A stretch of 64,000 nucleotides of DNA from Sorghum bicolor. Taxonomy: Eukaryota > Streptophyta > Magnoliopsida > Poales > Poaceae. A model generated the notes under the pieces. The model searched no databases, had not been told where the DNA came from, and saw only the letters and a program-made list of their open reading frames with translations. Shown piece after piece: positions 45,961 to 58,500 of the stretch (position 1 is its first letter; the number at the start of each line of letters is the position of its first letter). The translations under genes were made by a program, and so were the position numbers. The stretch lies in assembly GCF_000003195.3 (NCBI RefSeq), contig NC_012879.2, positions 27,865,180 through 27,929,179 on the forward strand, read 5' to 3'.

Positions 45961-47725
45961 TGTTGGCATTTCTTAGCGTCACTAATAAAAATAGACCATA
46001 GATCCATCCTTAGCAATGGCACCAGAAATGTCGGGTGTTGGCATACCGTAACTATCGCTACATTAGAGAGATAACCCAAGGCAACTCGAGGGCGCCGGCC
46101 TTAGCAGTGCAGTCTGGTAACAATAATTAGGAATGCTAGATTGGCCTTCCAAACCATCCTTACTTGCGATATGCAAAGCTGTGGCACTACGCTTGAAAGT
46201 GCACAAGGATTACAATCTTAAGTAACGGTACTTAGGTACACCAATCTATAGTTCATGAATGAAGAAGTAATATAACTGCAAGCGGACAGAACTGTCATTG
46301 TAGTATTTCAACCTATGAGTATTCAAGGGTGTCGAATTTATAATTCCCGTAGGAAGGCAAAGGGATCAAACATGGTGTAAACATGATTACTTATTGAATG
46401 CTTGGTAGACATAGAGTAAACAGGAATAAACATGATATTCAAGATAGTGGACACACATTGGACCAACCTCAAGGATAAAATAGAAGAGAAATAATAAATA
46501 AAGATTAAAGAAATAAATCTACTTGAGCAGGCATGGGTCACATATAACTATGCATAGAACTGTTAGCGGATCATCTAATTAGCAATAAATAGAGTTAGAA
46601 CTAAGCCTGAGATGAGGCGAGATCCCCGCAGCTGGATACCCAGCTGATAGAGACTTTACAGAACTCCTATCAGAATATCTGATCGTGGGTGAATGCAAAG
46701 GATGACAGAGCTGTCACTACCCTGCCACCTACCCCTCTACCTGAAAGATACCCACAAATCCACTGATTCCCGCATACCTGAACACCATGTTCACATAATT
46801 GGAAACAACTCCTAACCCCTGCGGTCCCCACCCTTTTGGAGTGACAGGCTAGGCTAAGAGCAACCATCACAGCACAGTGAACCATCATCCCATTCCTAAT
46901 TCTAATCCTAATCATACTAATCTGATGAACAATGAAGAACAATGATGAACATATCAAGAACATAGCACAAGAACTAAGAACTAGTCCATATACTATGAAC
47001 ATGATAAGAACACAACCATACTCTAGTTCATATGCATAATCATATAAAGATGAATAGAACTTGCTCATGGAAGAAGATTGAATGTTATTCATACCAAGAA
47101 GATCCTTTCTTCCAAGGAGACAAGCTCTCCTTGCTAGCTCTTGCCTTGCTCTACTACTAATCTAGACTAAAGATACAAGTGAGAGGTGTGAGGTAAATTG
47201 ACTCCAAATGATGTGTGTGTTGAAAAAGGGGGAGTGCCTCTCTTTTTATAGTGGAACTAGGATGGTTCGTCGCATCTAAATTTGGTAGTAGGTGAAACCG
47301 TCCTACGCATGGCGGCAATCAACCGCCTGAGAAAGATGGGCCCGGTTTGCCGCCTCCACGTGTGTGGCCGCACCAGGGTGCGCCCGCACCCTGGATGGGT
47401 TCCCCTGGCCACCGCCTTCACGTGGTCGGTTTGGCTCTGGGCCTGGATCTCTCCCGTGGTTACGATCAGGCCCAGTTCTGCATTGTTCGGGTCTTTCTCT
47501 ATTTTCTTGGTTTGCGTATTTCTAAACACGACTTTTGATACTTTGCGCTTTCTTCGTGGTATGGCACATTTTCACTTGTTGCACTATAATTCCTGCAAAA
47601 TATAATCACTATGGTATAAGTGGAACTTATTAGTAATAAAATGCATGTGTGTATATAATATGATTGCTTATTCTCCTTTTGGATCAAGTTGGCAGTTTAT
47701 AATTGGTCTATAATGACTGCCAACA
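45961..47725 (-). repeat. RE-F 5' LTR
   Basis: This 1765-base LTR starts TGTTGGCATTTC and ends GACTGCCAACA on the plus strand. Minus-strand TATA-like CTATAAAAAG is at 47242-47251. A second TGTTGGCAT at 46036 inside it could be mistaken for the LTR start; the target duplication shows the true end is 45961. Confidence 0.88.
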
Positions 47726-47730
47726 CCTGG
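47726..47730. repeat. Target-site duplication CCTGG, right copy (RE-F)
   Basis: This is the partner of 38793-38797. Confidence 0.9.
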
Positions 47731-50425
47731 GCAGCCCTATCGACAATGCATTGAGCAGCCGTTTAATACTTGAGCTGGCGGCTTTCTAAGTGGGCAGCCT
47801 AGAAGAGTGCTTCTTCGATGTTGGCAGGGACTTGACCGTAGACCGATTTGAAAAACATTTTCACAGGGTCTGAGTCATCTACCAATGTTGCAATAAATTC
47901 AACAGAGTCTCCAGCTTGGACCTGACCTCTACCGATACTGTTCCTAGCGCTAGTGCAGAGCTTGCCTCTTCCCCTTCATCATCAGAGATGTCGATGGCGA
48001 AGGAGAATAGAATATCGGGAGAGTCTTGTTCCTGAAAGAAAAAGGGGTCAGTTGAAAGCAAGTACGAATAGTGTAGATCAACTAAATCAGTTGGCTTACT
48101 TGCTTCAAGGCAATTTCTTGCCTCTGGCTAGAAGGGGCGGTCTAGAGTAAGCCTTGATCGGATGGGCCTACCAATGGAATATCTTCAGCTGCAGAGTTAA
48201 TTAATATTAATGGCAATTTCTTTGCAGATTTATTGGTAGTGAATTCTTGAAATATGACAACTGATGGCGTACCTTGTGCAGATGGATTAATGGTTTGTTG
48301 AGGTGCAACGGCTGATGACGTGCCTTGTTCAGATGGATCAATCATCTACTAAGGTGTATTGGCCGGTTTTGGTTGGCTCAGAGGCGCCAGTTGGGGTGGT
48401 GAAGACGGTACAGCTTTTTGCCGCTTTGGTTGGGCCTTGGTGCCTATTGGAGCCTTTCGCTTGGCTTGAGTTTTGGCGGCTGCTGGCTGTGGGGGCATCG
48501 GCACTTGTTGGTTGAACATCCGAAGCTCTTGCCGATGCATCAGTTTGTTGCTGCAAAACAAATGTAAGGCATAATGTTTGATAAGTTAAATATGGAAACA
48601 AGGCATACCTCTGAAGGCTCGTGAAGGATAATAGTATCTAGTGAAGGAGGGGTTTGCCGATGACGCCCTAGTTGCAGTTGTGATGCCCTGAAGGAATCGT
48701 GTCAGTACAATTTGAAATCGACGTGGATTAAAGTAAGCAGGATCGTTACCTTAAACGCTTTTACCAGGGTTGCAGCAGCAGCCGATGGGGTGGCCTTTGG
48801 GCGCTTGGTGGCGACTTTCTTGAAGCGGGCTCCCCGATGAGTCAAAGAAGCCAAAGTGGGAGCATTATAGCCGATTGGTGAAATTTGGGACACAGGCCGG
48901 AGGTCAAAAGGTTTCCCATTCTTGCTCACGGCTGGTACCGGACAAACCTGTCGATAGAAAAGTTAGTTGCCGATGAAGTTAAAAAGTAAAGAAAAATCTG
49001 AGACTAGTGTTGAAAGAAACATACTGCGTCATCGGGAACGTTGTGCTCGGGGTCAATCATATGCCGATACGTATGAGCGGATGCTGCAAATAATTGCCCT
49101 CTCCATTGTTGGCACCGTGACTTGTATGATTCAGTAATGAAGGAGGTCGGCACCTAGGTCGACAGATTAATGTCTATGGTATCGGCATCAGGGGGAAGTT
49201 GGACTACCTTGTCCCAATCTAATCCACTAGTGATTGCCTCTCTTGGTTTGATTACATCGGCATAACAGAGCTTGATCAGCAGATGACCAAAGGCCAGTTG
49301 ACGTGCTACCGCCGATGGGTTATAAAATTCATAAGTGCTGTTGGCATTCTTCCCACTGCTGAATGTGTTTGCTGGGATTGCTCGTGGAGTGATAATAGCC
49401 ATCATCAGATCTTTATTCTTGTTTAACGCCTCATTAGCAAGGTTGAAGAGGAGGGAGAATCTGGATTCTTCGTCAATATAAGGCATCCAGGATTGGTGCT
49501 CATGGGAGAGGCCATTGTAGAAGGTTTGGAAGAACCTGCTGATTTGGTCCTCGTTGGCTTATGTACCAGGAAGTACTATTATTGCCTCGCCAAAATTGAG
49601 GGACAGGCGCGTTGCAGATTCTTCATCTCTGAGCTCATGATCTTTGGCAATATCCCATGGAAATTGCTGAGCAAACAAGTACCACTGCAAATGTTTGTGC
49701 ATATGAGCATTAAGCCACATCTTGACAAACCACCACGGGCCTCCCACGTTGCTGATAGGTTCACCAAGTAAAAGCTTCTGAGATACTTGGTGAAGAAGGT
49801 GATAGGTGGAACTCAGAAGGTATCGACCAAGGGGGAATCTGACACCGTTGGCTAGCAACTCAGCTGCTACGAGGTAAACGCTGGTTGGCCCTACTGATCA
49901 GCCGTAGAAGATGAATTTCTCCAGACACATGTTCAGAAAGATGGTGTGTTCTCTCTGACCGACTAGCCTGGTCTTCTGGTACTCTTGGATGTACCCTGTC
50001 CAGCCACCGATGTTGCGAGTATTCACTTTATACTCGGCCCTTCTATTGTAAACGAGGGGGTCATCGGCAGATGAGATATGTAGGCCTATGAGCATGTGCA
50101 CATCGGTAAGAGTGGGGGTGGCTGGGCCATGACCAAATATAAAAGTATTGGTGGTGTCTGACCAAAAATAAGCGGCCGCCATCATCATCGACTCGTTCTT
50201 TTGCATATCGGCAATTGACAGCCTGATACATTGGTCCAGTTTCCTCTCTGCCCAGTATACCTCCATCGAGCCGATAACTCTCAAGTACCAATCCTTCCAT
50301 ACCTTGGTGGTTTTGGGCCAGGATCGAAAGGTGTCTTTCCACAGATCTAGAGAAAAATTCTTAGCCCTAAAAGGGCTCCTATTGGTTTTTGTATTGATTA
50401 GATCGGTTGGATCTGGATCGCCCAT
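47731..50425 (-). pseudogene. RE-E antisense gene: plant mobile domain (PMD)-like protein, main part
   Basis: ATG 50425 opens the main frame (MGDPDPTDL). From 50330 to 49560 the sequence carries landmarks of the plant mobile domain (PF10536 type): VIGSMEVYWAERKL, AAYFWSD, FIFGHGPATPTLTDVHMLIGL, NIGGWTGYI and WWFVKMWLN. Further down come a less conserved folded part (49490-49150), spacers that may be introns around 48970-49060 and 48600-48700, a basic Pro/Lys/Ala-rich linker (48540-48360), and a Ser/Glu-rich segment leading to the coiled coil continued at 38792. Stops near 49905 (TGA) and 49559-49561 (TAA), frame changes near 47885, and TAG/TAA near 47790 and 47760 show decay. Exon limits are uncertain. 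PMD proteins are host silencing or meristem factors and frequent transposon passengers; this one rides antisense in a Tat element. Confidence 0.75.
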
Positions 50426-51214
50426 TAGACCTAAGCATTGGATGTGTGGTTGATCTGTTGGAATAACTAGTTTGTCACTCAGTTCCTAAGTTTGAAATAT
50501 CAAAAGGACGGAAGAAAAGAAAAAGAAAGCCGCTAAGTATATGAACTTGCAAGGGTAAAAGGAACCGTAGTAAAAGGGGATGAATACAAGACTAATCGCA
50601 GGGACGTTGAAGTTAATCGCCATTTCTCTAAGTAGGATGGAGATAAAGCTGGAGACTTGAGGTTGCCGCTGGAGGGAGTTCTCGCCGATTGAGGTCGTAC
50701 GGTTGCTCATTAGGATCGCCGCCGGAGAGAGTAGGTTTTGGAAGATTGAAATGGCAAGGTAGAAGACAAGTATCTGAGGGAAATGTATTTATAGGCTAAA
50801 TGGAGCAGGGGCATTCTAGACTTATCTCTCTGCCGCACGCGTAAAAGTCAAGGTTGTTCAGATAGATATGGTAACTGTTCGCACGACAATCATGGGATCG
50901 TGTGGATGATTTGATGGTAGATAATCATGATTTGGAGGATATTCTGGTGAACAAACTATTTTAATACCGAGATCGGCAGTATGGTCTGGTATTAGACTCT
51001 TGCTGATGGGTTGCTGCCTTTATGTTCTAGCCATAATCGGGATAGGGATGGTTGGAGGTTGTGCGATATTTGCTGAGACATGAGAATCAGGGCTGGATTT
51101 GACTGGATTCGGCGGCAAATTTTGTCCTGAGGGAGATAATTACATAAAGGCAATCGTTATCTAGAGTAAATTGCGGAGCATTAATGATTTTATACTCCAA
51201 AATTGGGGGGCATG
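50426..51214 (-). promoter_or_regulatory. RE-E leader and promoter of the antisense gene, and polypurine tract
   Basis: A minus-strand TATA decamer CTATAAATAC lies at 50785-50794, identical to those of RE-C and RE-G. A possible short first exon begins at ATG 50710 (MSNRTTSIGEN), with conserved counterparts in RE-G near 53240. The plus strand ends with AATTGGGGGGCATG (51201-51214), the purine tract of RE-E, next to its LTR. Nothing else is seen. Confidence 0.55.
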
Positions 51215-52047
51215 TGTTGACACCGCTTTTGGCACGGGTCAAGATAATCAAAATGGACCAATCAACAGTAGGGAAGTAATTGCATTGTAGTAACAGAGAG
51301 ATGCCAATGAAGATCAGCTGATGGAAATTGTTGTCGATGAGAGGAGGTGATAAGTGGAAGGATTGTCTTTTAACTGAAAAGTGTTGATTCATAAGACCAG
51401 AAATGGTGTTTGCCAATGTCGATTTGAGAACTATTGTCGATAGGGCTTATGATGATATATTGTCGGTGTCGATGAAGGAAGACACGAAGACTACTACTGG
51501 TGGAGCTTATGATGACAGGAAGCGTACCGATGGGGCGGGAGCCGATGAAGATTTCATTGTAGTTAAGGCGGACATGAAAGTAGATAGGTGTTGTTTTCTA
51601 TTTTCTATATTTATTAGAGTATGCCTTATGTAAAAGACATGTTTTGTCTTAGATCGGATCCTAGTCGTATTTGGTTGCAATTCTTTAGGTCACGGTATAA
51701 ATATAGGCCGAGGGACAATGTAAGGAGGATCAATCAATCAATATCAATCCAAGTTTACTCTTACTTTTGCATCTACTTACTTTTCGACGATTTCGTTAAT
51801 TTGCATATTTTCTTTTTACGAGTTCTCATCGATTCAGCGAGTTGCATCACTCTAGTGCAATCCTCGACGATCCTCGAGTTCCGTGTGAGTACCTCTTGGC
51901 CGTGGCTTCCGGACGTATCGCTGTTGTCGGGACCAAAGTGCTCGAGTTATCATCCATGTCGATTAACAGGTTAAATCTACTGGCACGCCTTTGATATCGA
52001 ATTGGGTATTAGCCCTTGGTGTTTGCAGATTAACTTTTGCATCAACA
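51215..52047 (+). repeat. RE-E 3' LTR
   Basis: This 833-base LTR starts TGTTGACACCG after the purine tract and ends TTTGCATCAACA. TATA-like GTATAAATATAGG lies near 51696-51708. A related LTR is at 53751-54585. Confidence 0.85.
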
Positions 52048-52455
52048 ATTTGTTAGAGCACCTATGTAAGAGTCATGTTTTGTCTTAGATACAGACTCAG
52101 TGTCCTAGTCGTATTTGGTTATAATTCTTCGAGTCAGGGTATAAATATAGACCGAGGGACAATGTAATATGGGAAGAATCAATCAATATCAAACCAATTT
52201 TACTCCTATTTTGCATCAACTTAATTTTTGGTGACTTTGTCAATTTGCATAGTTTTCTTTTTACAAGTTCTCATCGATTCAACGAGCTGAATCGCTTCAG
52301 TGCGACCTTCGACAATCCTCGAGCTCTGTGTGAGTACCTATTGGCTGTGGCTTCCGGGCGTATCGCTGTTGTCAGGACCAAAGTGCTCGAGTTATCACCC
52401 TTGTCGATTAATGGGTCAAAAGTGCTCGAGTTATCACCCTAGTGCGACCTTCGAC
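52048..52455 (+). repeat. Partial RE-E/RE-G family LTR with duplicated filler
   Basis: It begins immediately after the RE-E LTR end, at an internal LTR position (ATTTGTTAGAGCACC, compare 54143), and includes the TATA-like GTATAAATATAG near 52139. At its right end, 22 bases from 52380-52401 are repeated at 52419-52440 and 18 bases from 52299-52316 are repeated at 52441-52458, before RE-G gene sequence starts. This looks like templated filler at a repair joint. Confidence 0.75.
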
Positions 52456-52960
52456 AATTTCTCTAACCATATATTTAGAAAGGTAGCATGTTCTCTCTGA
52501 CCGACTGACCCGGTCTTCTGGTACTCTTGGATGTACCGTGTCCAACCGCCGATGTTGCGAGTGTTCACCTTATACTTAGGCCTTCTGTTGTAAACGAGGC
52601 CATCATCGGCAGTCGAAATATCAAGGCCCGTAAGCATGTACACATCGGCAAGAGTGGGAGTAGCTAGGCCATGTTCGAACATAAAAGTATTTGTTGTATC
52701 TGATCAAAAGTAAGCACTAGCTATCATCATCGACTCATTTTTTTGCATATCGGCAATAGATAGCCTGATACATTGGTCTAGTTTTCGTTCTGCCTAGTAC
52801 ACCTCCATCGACCCGATAACCCTCACATACCAATCTTTCCACCCCTTGGTGGTTTGGGCCAAGATCGGATGGTATCTTTCCATAGATCTAAATAAAAATT
52901 TTGAGCTCTGAATCTGTTGGTCTCTACATTGATTAGATCGGTTGAATCTGGGTCACCCAT
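52456..52960 (-). pseudogene. RE-G antisense gene fragment (PMD-like N-terminal part)
   Basis: The frame from about 52959 (MGDPDSTDL) to the joint at 52456 parallels the first 165 codons of the RE-E gene. It contains VIGSMEVY, QCIRLSIADMQKNES, PTLADVYMLTGL and NIGGWTRYIQEYQ. Stops occur where Trp codons are expected (near 52795 and 52710). The rest of the gene is deleted. Confidence 0.75.
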
Positions 52961-54585
52961 CGGGCCAAGGCATTGGATATGCGGCTGATCGGTTGAAATA
53001 ACTAGTTTGTTGCGTAATTCCTAAGTTTGGAAGATCAAAAAGGCAGAAGAAAAAGAAAGGAAAATCACCAACTGTATGAACTTACAAGGGCAAAAGGAAT
53101 TGCAGTAAAAAAGGGGGGGCGAAGGTGAAACAAACCGCGGGGGCATCAAAGTGGATGGCATTGCCTTAAGCAGGATGGAGACACAGCAGGAAACTTGAGG
53201 CCACTACCTGGGAAAGTTCTTGCCGATTGAAGTCACACGGTTGCTCGTCAAGATCGTCGCCGGAGAGAATAGGTTTTGAAGATTGGAATGTGAAGGTAGA
53301 AGATAGACGTCTGGGGGTAATGTATTTATAGGCTGAATGGAGCAGGGGCATTCTAGACTTATCTCTCCGCCGCGCGCGTAAAAGTCGAGGTTGTTCAGAT
53401 GGATATGGTAACTGTTCGTACGATAATCAAGGGATTGTGTGGGTGATTTGATGTCAAGCAATCATGATTCGAAGGAAATCTCGGTGTGCAGGATATTTTA
53501 ATTCCGAAAACGGCAGTGTGGTATGGTGTTAGGTCCATGTCGATGGGTTGTTTCCCTTATATCTTAACCATAATCGGAACAGGGATGGTTGGAGGTTGTG
53601 TGATATTTACTGAGGCACGAGAATCAGGGCTGAATTTAATTGGATTGGGCAACAAATTTTTGTTATGAGCTAAATAATCGAGAAGGCAATCGTTATTTGG
53701 AATAAATTTCGAAGTATTAATGATTTTATACTTCAAAATTGGGGGGCATATGTTGACACAGTTTTTTGGCACGTGTCAAGATAATCAGAATGGACTAATC
53801 AGCAGTAGGAAAGTTGTTGTATTATACGAACAGAAAGGTGCCGATGAAGATCAACCGATGGAGATTGTTGCTGATGAGTGGTGGTGATCGATGGGAGGAT
53901 TGTCTTTTGACTTAAACTCAGAGGTGTTGTTAACAAGATCGGAGATGGCATTGCCGATATCGATTTGAAGACTATTGTCGATGAGGCTTATGATGATACA
54001 TTGTCGATGTCAATGAAGGAAGACATGAAGACTACTACCGGTGAAGCTTATGATGACGGAAAGCATGCCGATGGAGCAGAAGTCGATGAAGATTTCATCT
54101 TAATTAAGGCAGACATGAAAGTAGATAGGTGTTTTCATTTTCTATATTTGTTAGAGTATAACCTATGTAAGAGTCACGTTTTGTCTTAGATGCGGATTCG
54201 GTGCCCTAGTCGTATTTGGTTATAATTCTTCGAGTCAGGGTATAAATATAGACTGAGAGACAATGTAGGGGAAGAATCAATCAATGTCAAACCAATTTTA
54301 CTCCTATTTTACATCTACTTACTTTTCGGCGACTTCGTCAATTTGCGTACTTTTCTTTTTACGAGTTCTCATCGATTTGACGACTTGTATCGCTTCCGTG
54401 TGACCTTCGACGATCCTCGAGTTCCGTGTGAGTACCTCTTGGCCGTGGCTTCTAAGCATATCACTGTTGCCAAGACTAAAGTGCTCGAGTTATCATCCTT
54501 GTCGATTAACAGGTCAAATCGAATGGCACGCTTTGGATATCGGATCGGGTATTAGCCCTTTGTGTTTGCAATTCACTTTTGCATC
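52456..54585 (+). mobile_element. RE-G: truncated relative of RE-E
   Basis: Only the 3' end is present: part of the antisense PMD-like gene (minus, about 52960-52456), its leader with TATA decamer CTATAAATAC (minus, 53322-53331), a purine tract (AATTGGGGGGCATA, about 53737-53750) and a LTR of about 835 bases (53751-54585) starting TGTTGACACAG. The last bases of the LTR are lost. Sequence is clearly homologous to 49910-52047 of RE-E but diverged. Confidence 0.8.
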
Positions 54586-55504
54586 CCAGTTGTCCTCACC
54601 CTGGACGCTTTCGTTGAGAAAACTTCTTTGACATACTCCCTAGGTAAGGGAAACGGACACACCCTGAACCGTCCGATGCTGCATCCGGTGCCATACTCTA
54701 GACACGTGATACACTGGCTCAAATTTCTGCATACACCGAACACGCAAACAGTCCCACTACTGCGTCCGATGCCAGCGTCCGATGTCTAAAACCAGTCAAC
54801 ACTTCATTGAATCCCAAACTTTCCAAAATAAAATTTGAACCTCTCGATCTAAGAACTCTCTCTAAGCTTCCTAGTGCTAGATTTGACAAGTGTACACCAC
54901 ACTTAAACTTAATGCCTTGCCTAAGTCAAGATACCCGTTCATTGCCCCCCTTAATAGTACGGTAAAAGAAAAAACAAAGTCCTAAACTACTCTAAGCACC
55001 CTTAAACTCCAAATGATATTTAGACCTAGTCTAATCTTGACGATGTCCACCATCCTTTGAAAACCGAAACGATTTCCATAAAAAATAGGCACAAACTCAA
55101 TAATCCATCGATCATCATTACTATGACCTAACTCAATTGAATTACCGCTACAAAACACACGTTAGTTATAGTAATCAATATTGTTATTAATCACCGAAAC
55201 TCATTAGGAGCCTTAGATGCTTTCATCAATGTGTATCTCGCCAAAGCAGTGCAAGGCCACCTCCTCGTCCTTAACACCTTGGCTCCAAGGCCATGTGCAA
55301 AACAGAGAGAGCACTAACAAGCCATCAACTGTCAGAGAAGAAACATGTATATATTGTTTTTGAAGCCACGCTAATCATACTCCAAATTATTGATCATTCA
55401 GTTGACACGCAAATTAATACTACACAAGAGAATTTTTTGTCGACACAATGGCCTGATCTTAAAAGCACAGATAATCTGTCTCCCCGGTATTATGCAGCTA
55501 TCGA
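54586..55504. other. Unassigned repeat-like sequence
   Basis: No coding frame is recognised. The stretch contains CCGGAC/CGTCCGATG-like phrases (54640-54785) and blocks (54960-55230) that remind me of copia (SIRE/Maximus-like) LTR sequence. Orientation and limits could not be fixed. Confidence 0.35.
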
Positions 55505-58500
55505 TTACTTGGCACCAGCTTCATCAGGCGTTTTTGTAGTCATTTGGTCCACAGCATGCACAGTGCTCTGAAGCTCCTCCCATATAGCCTTGTAAACCAT
55601 TCTCTGCCTATTTACAGCTGATTTTCCCTCAAATACCTTGGAAACCACATCTATGCTGCATAATAGAAAAGAAATGGTTAGTTCAACTTCAGAATTATAC
55701 ATTTTTTGGAAACAAAAGACAAATAATACATCAATGATGAAATAATATAAAAAATACACAAACATCCTAGCATATCCAAAACAAACATAATGTTGTCACC
55801 TAACATGTAAGGAGCATAAAAAGCAAAATGTCCAAAACAAATATTTAAAAATACAATAAAAGGAGGGGAAACTTACAATCATCACCAAACCGAAATGCCA
55901 GAATCCACATGCTCTAGGCAGGCTTCTGCCCAATCCCCATCCACCAACAACACGAAGGTATATAGTCTCACAAGTGAGTTACCACCTAGACATTAATGTA
56001 GTCTTGATGCTTGCTTTATTGTTTATAGTGTATACACTATATGGTATATACAGGCATATATAGTAAGTACCGACTAGGCTCAACTAGTCATTCTGGTCAA
56101 TGATACTAGCAAACATTGACACTGCAGCTAGCACAACAGCTGCGACATTCGCCATACTTGTCTTCACTGGCACTGCCCTGCTCTAACAAATGATGCCTTA
56201 CTGTCATACTCTGGCACTGCCACCAAAGACGTACACAAGGTGTTTAAGGTATCACCGTGTTGGAATTCAGTCAGCAACTGATCCTTCTCTGGAAACTTCT
56301 GCATATGTCAAAAGGACTTTGACATGCCAAGGATGTATGGCCAAACATGCCCTTGTAGTACTTATTTGGTAGTATCACTATGGCCAAGTAGTAGGTGTAC
56401 TTGTAGTTGTTGTACAAAACCTCTTGGTATAGTGTAAACCATGCCTATATGCAAGCATATGGACCAGCTGCTCCTTAGTTCAAGGAGCACCGTTCACTAG
56501 TGTTCATGCATGTGTGCTCTGATCTCCCCTTTACTTCTACCTCCAGTTGTGTGCGTGTGGTGAATTAACAAAGCCGGCCAACAAGTAGTACTATGGTTGG
56601 GTGGTCATCAGCACTGTCAGGAGAATACCCTCTCCCCCCAGTCACCAGATAACCATTTGTGGTGCAAAGGACAGTCAAGGAGGTTAGAGGAGGAAGTGCC
56701 CCATATCCCACACATAACCGCACCAACTATGGTGACTGGTCGGTGTTCATGAAGGTGATACTCCAAAATCAAGGTTTGTGATGCGCGGTGAACACCGGCA
56801 AAGTAAGGACGCGCCAAAGCTCGTCTAGGACCGCCTCAAGTCTATTCGTGTGGGCTCTGACCATGTGCGCCAAGCAAGGGCGCACACAGTTCCTGTGGGA
56901 GTATGAGGCTATCACATTCTAGGAGGGTGAGGAGGTGGACTTGGCACTGCACCTGCAGTCATTGGTGAGTCAGCTCGCAGTACTCGACAAAACCAGTGAC
57001 GAACAACAAAACATTGCCATGTACCTGTGCGTGGTTCCACCCAAATTCACACAGATTGCGCTTGTCAATCAATTCAGGATGTGACCGGGTAGCTCAAGTG
57101 GAGAACTGAGACGAGGCGGTGGTGCAGACAACAGCATGTAGAAAGCTGCTCCTCACTGAGTGGGCAGACCGCATGCGCAAGTAGCAGCCAGTGCAAGGCT
57201 CCGGCTCGTCCAAAGGAGGAGGCGTGGAGTGCCGACAAGGAAAACAGCTACCATAGTAGATGAAAGATGGCAGTGGTCGTGACAGAAAAGCGGATGTGTC
57301 ATATGTCTCCAACCACAACACTTGCCACAAAACATCACACGCCAGCCTTGTAGTGGTGTCTTGTAGTTGGTGTACAAAACCTCTTGTAATAGTGTAGACC
57401 ATGTATATATGCAAGCATATGGACTAGCTGCATCCTTAGTTCAAGGAGCACCATTCACTAGTATTCATGTGTGTGTGCTCTGATCTCCCCCTTTACTTCT
57501 ACCTCCAATTGTGTGAGTGTGGCAAATTGACAAAGCCGGCCAACAAGTGGCACGCGGTGAAACCGGCAAAATAAGGACACAATAAATCTAGCCTCGGACA
57601 GCCTTCGACCGTGTGCACCGAGCAAGGGCGCACACAGGTGGGCCTTTTTTTATATTTTAATCTTTTTTTAATAAATATTTCAATATTCATCCTCTAAAAA
57701 AATATATTGCATCACATAGCCCCTTTGGTCGCGCCACTACTGTTGTCGGGACCAAATAACATAGTCGCGCCACATGTGTTGGCGTGGCAACATACGACAC
57801 ATTAGACGGCATTTCCGACGTGGAAAAGTTTGTCGCGTAGCGTAACAGTATAGTCTTGTCGCGCCACCGGGAATGGTGTGACTCTTCGATACAACGTCGG
57901 ATGAAGATAATTTTTATATGAAAATTGTAGATCTCGATGAGATCTATAACTTTCTAGTTTTGAGTTTTTTCATTTGTGACGTTAAGGTGCCCAAAAAATT
58001 ATATAAAAGTTCACCACCATAATAATCACGTACTTCTGCTTGTCGCATTACAAATATAATATAATTTTTATATGTTATTAAATAAAAACACACTTTATAC
58101 CAAAAATGTAGTACTCAAACAAAACTACATGTTTGTAGTTTTGAGTTTTTACATTTGAAGTACATGGAAAGACCCTTTACCCCACACACCCATACATCTT
58201 ATACATCATAACATCAATACCATAGCAAAGACCCTGGCATGCTTTAATTGGAAACCTCAATAGAAGTACATTTGTTGAATTGTTTATTTCATTTAAATTG
58301 ATGGAACAATCATTACCACTGATCACTCACTTAGTGCAGTGTATGAATTTTCTTAGGTGCTGATCATTGGTGACAACTGATACGTTGTGATTGGCCATCT
58401 GGGGAGCCTCTGTTCCAAGTTCCAACTATTTCATTTTATTGTAAAAGGCTGATTAGCTATCAAGTTAGCACCAATTCCATTCAGAACACCTAAAATAAAC

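Larger units (their letters stand above)
38798..47725 (-). mobile_element. RE-F: Athila-like LTR retrotransposon with gag and ORF2, no pol
   Basis: RE-F has two 1765-bp LTRs, a perfect tRNA-Asp-type primer site, a broken gag (45815-44485), and a second gene (about 43654-42447) resembling the Athila ORF1 family (PF03078). A long non-coding stretch and a purine tract follow. No RT, RNase H or integrase is present. LTR copies differ by several percent by eye, so it is older than RE-B and RE-C. The left terminal base is A instead of T. Confidence 0.88.
36259..52047 (+). mobile_element. RE-E: Tat-type Ty3/gypsy element, 5' end missing, interrupted by RE-F
   Basis: On the plus strand the remains are RNase H, second RNase H and integrase (36260-38330). 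They are followed by an antisense gene on the minus strand (50425 down to 38416, split by RE-F at 38798-47725), a leader region, a purine tract and the 3' LTR (51215-52047). The 5' LTR, gag and RT are gone, lost left of the RE-D LTR. The layout mirrors RE-C, but the antisense gene encodes a plant mobile domain-like protein. Confidence 0.85.

Noticed and set aside
46036..47725. RE-F LTR starting at 46036 (TGTTGGCATACC) instead of 45961
   Set aside because: The CCTGG duplication and the intact primer site next to 45961 place the end at 45961.
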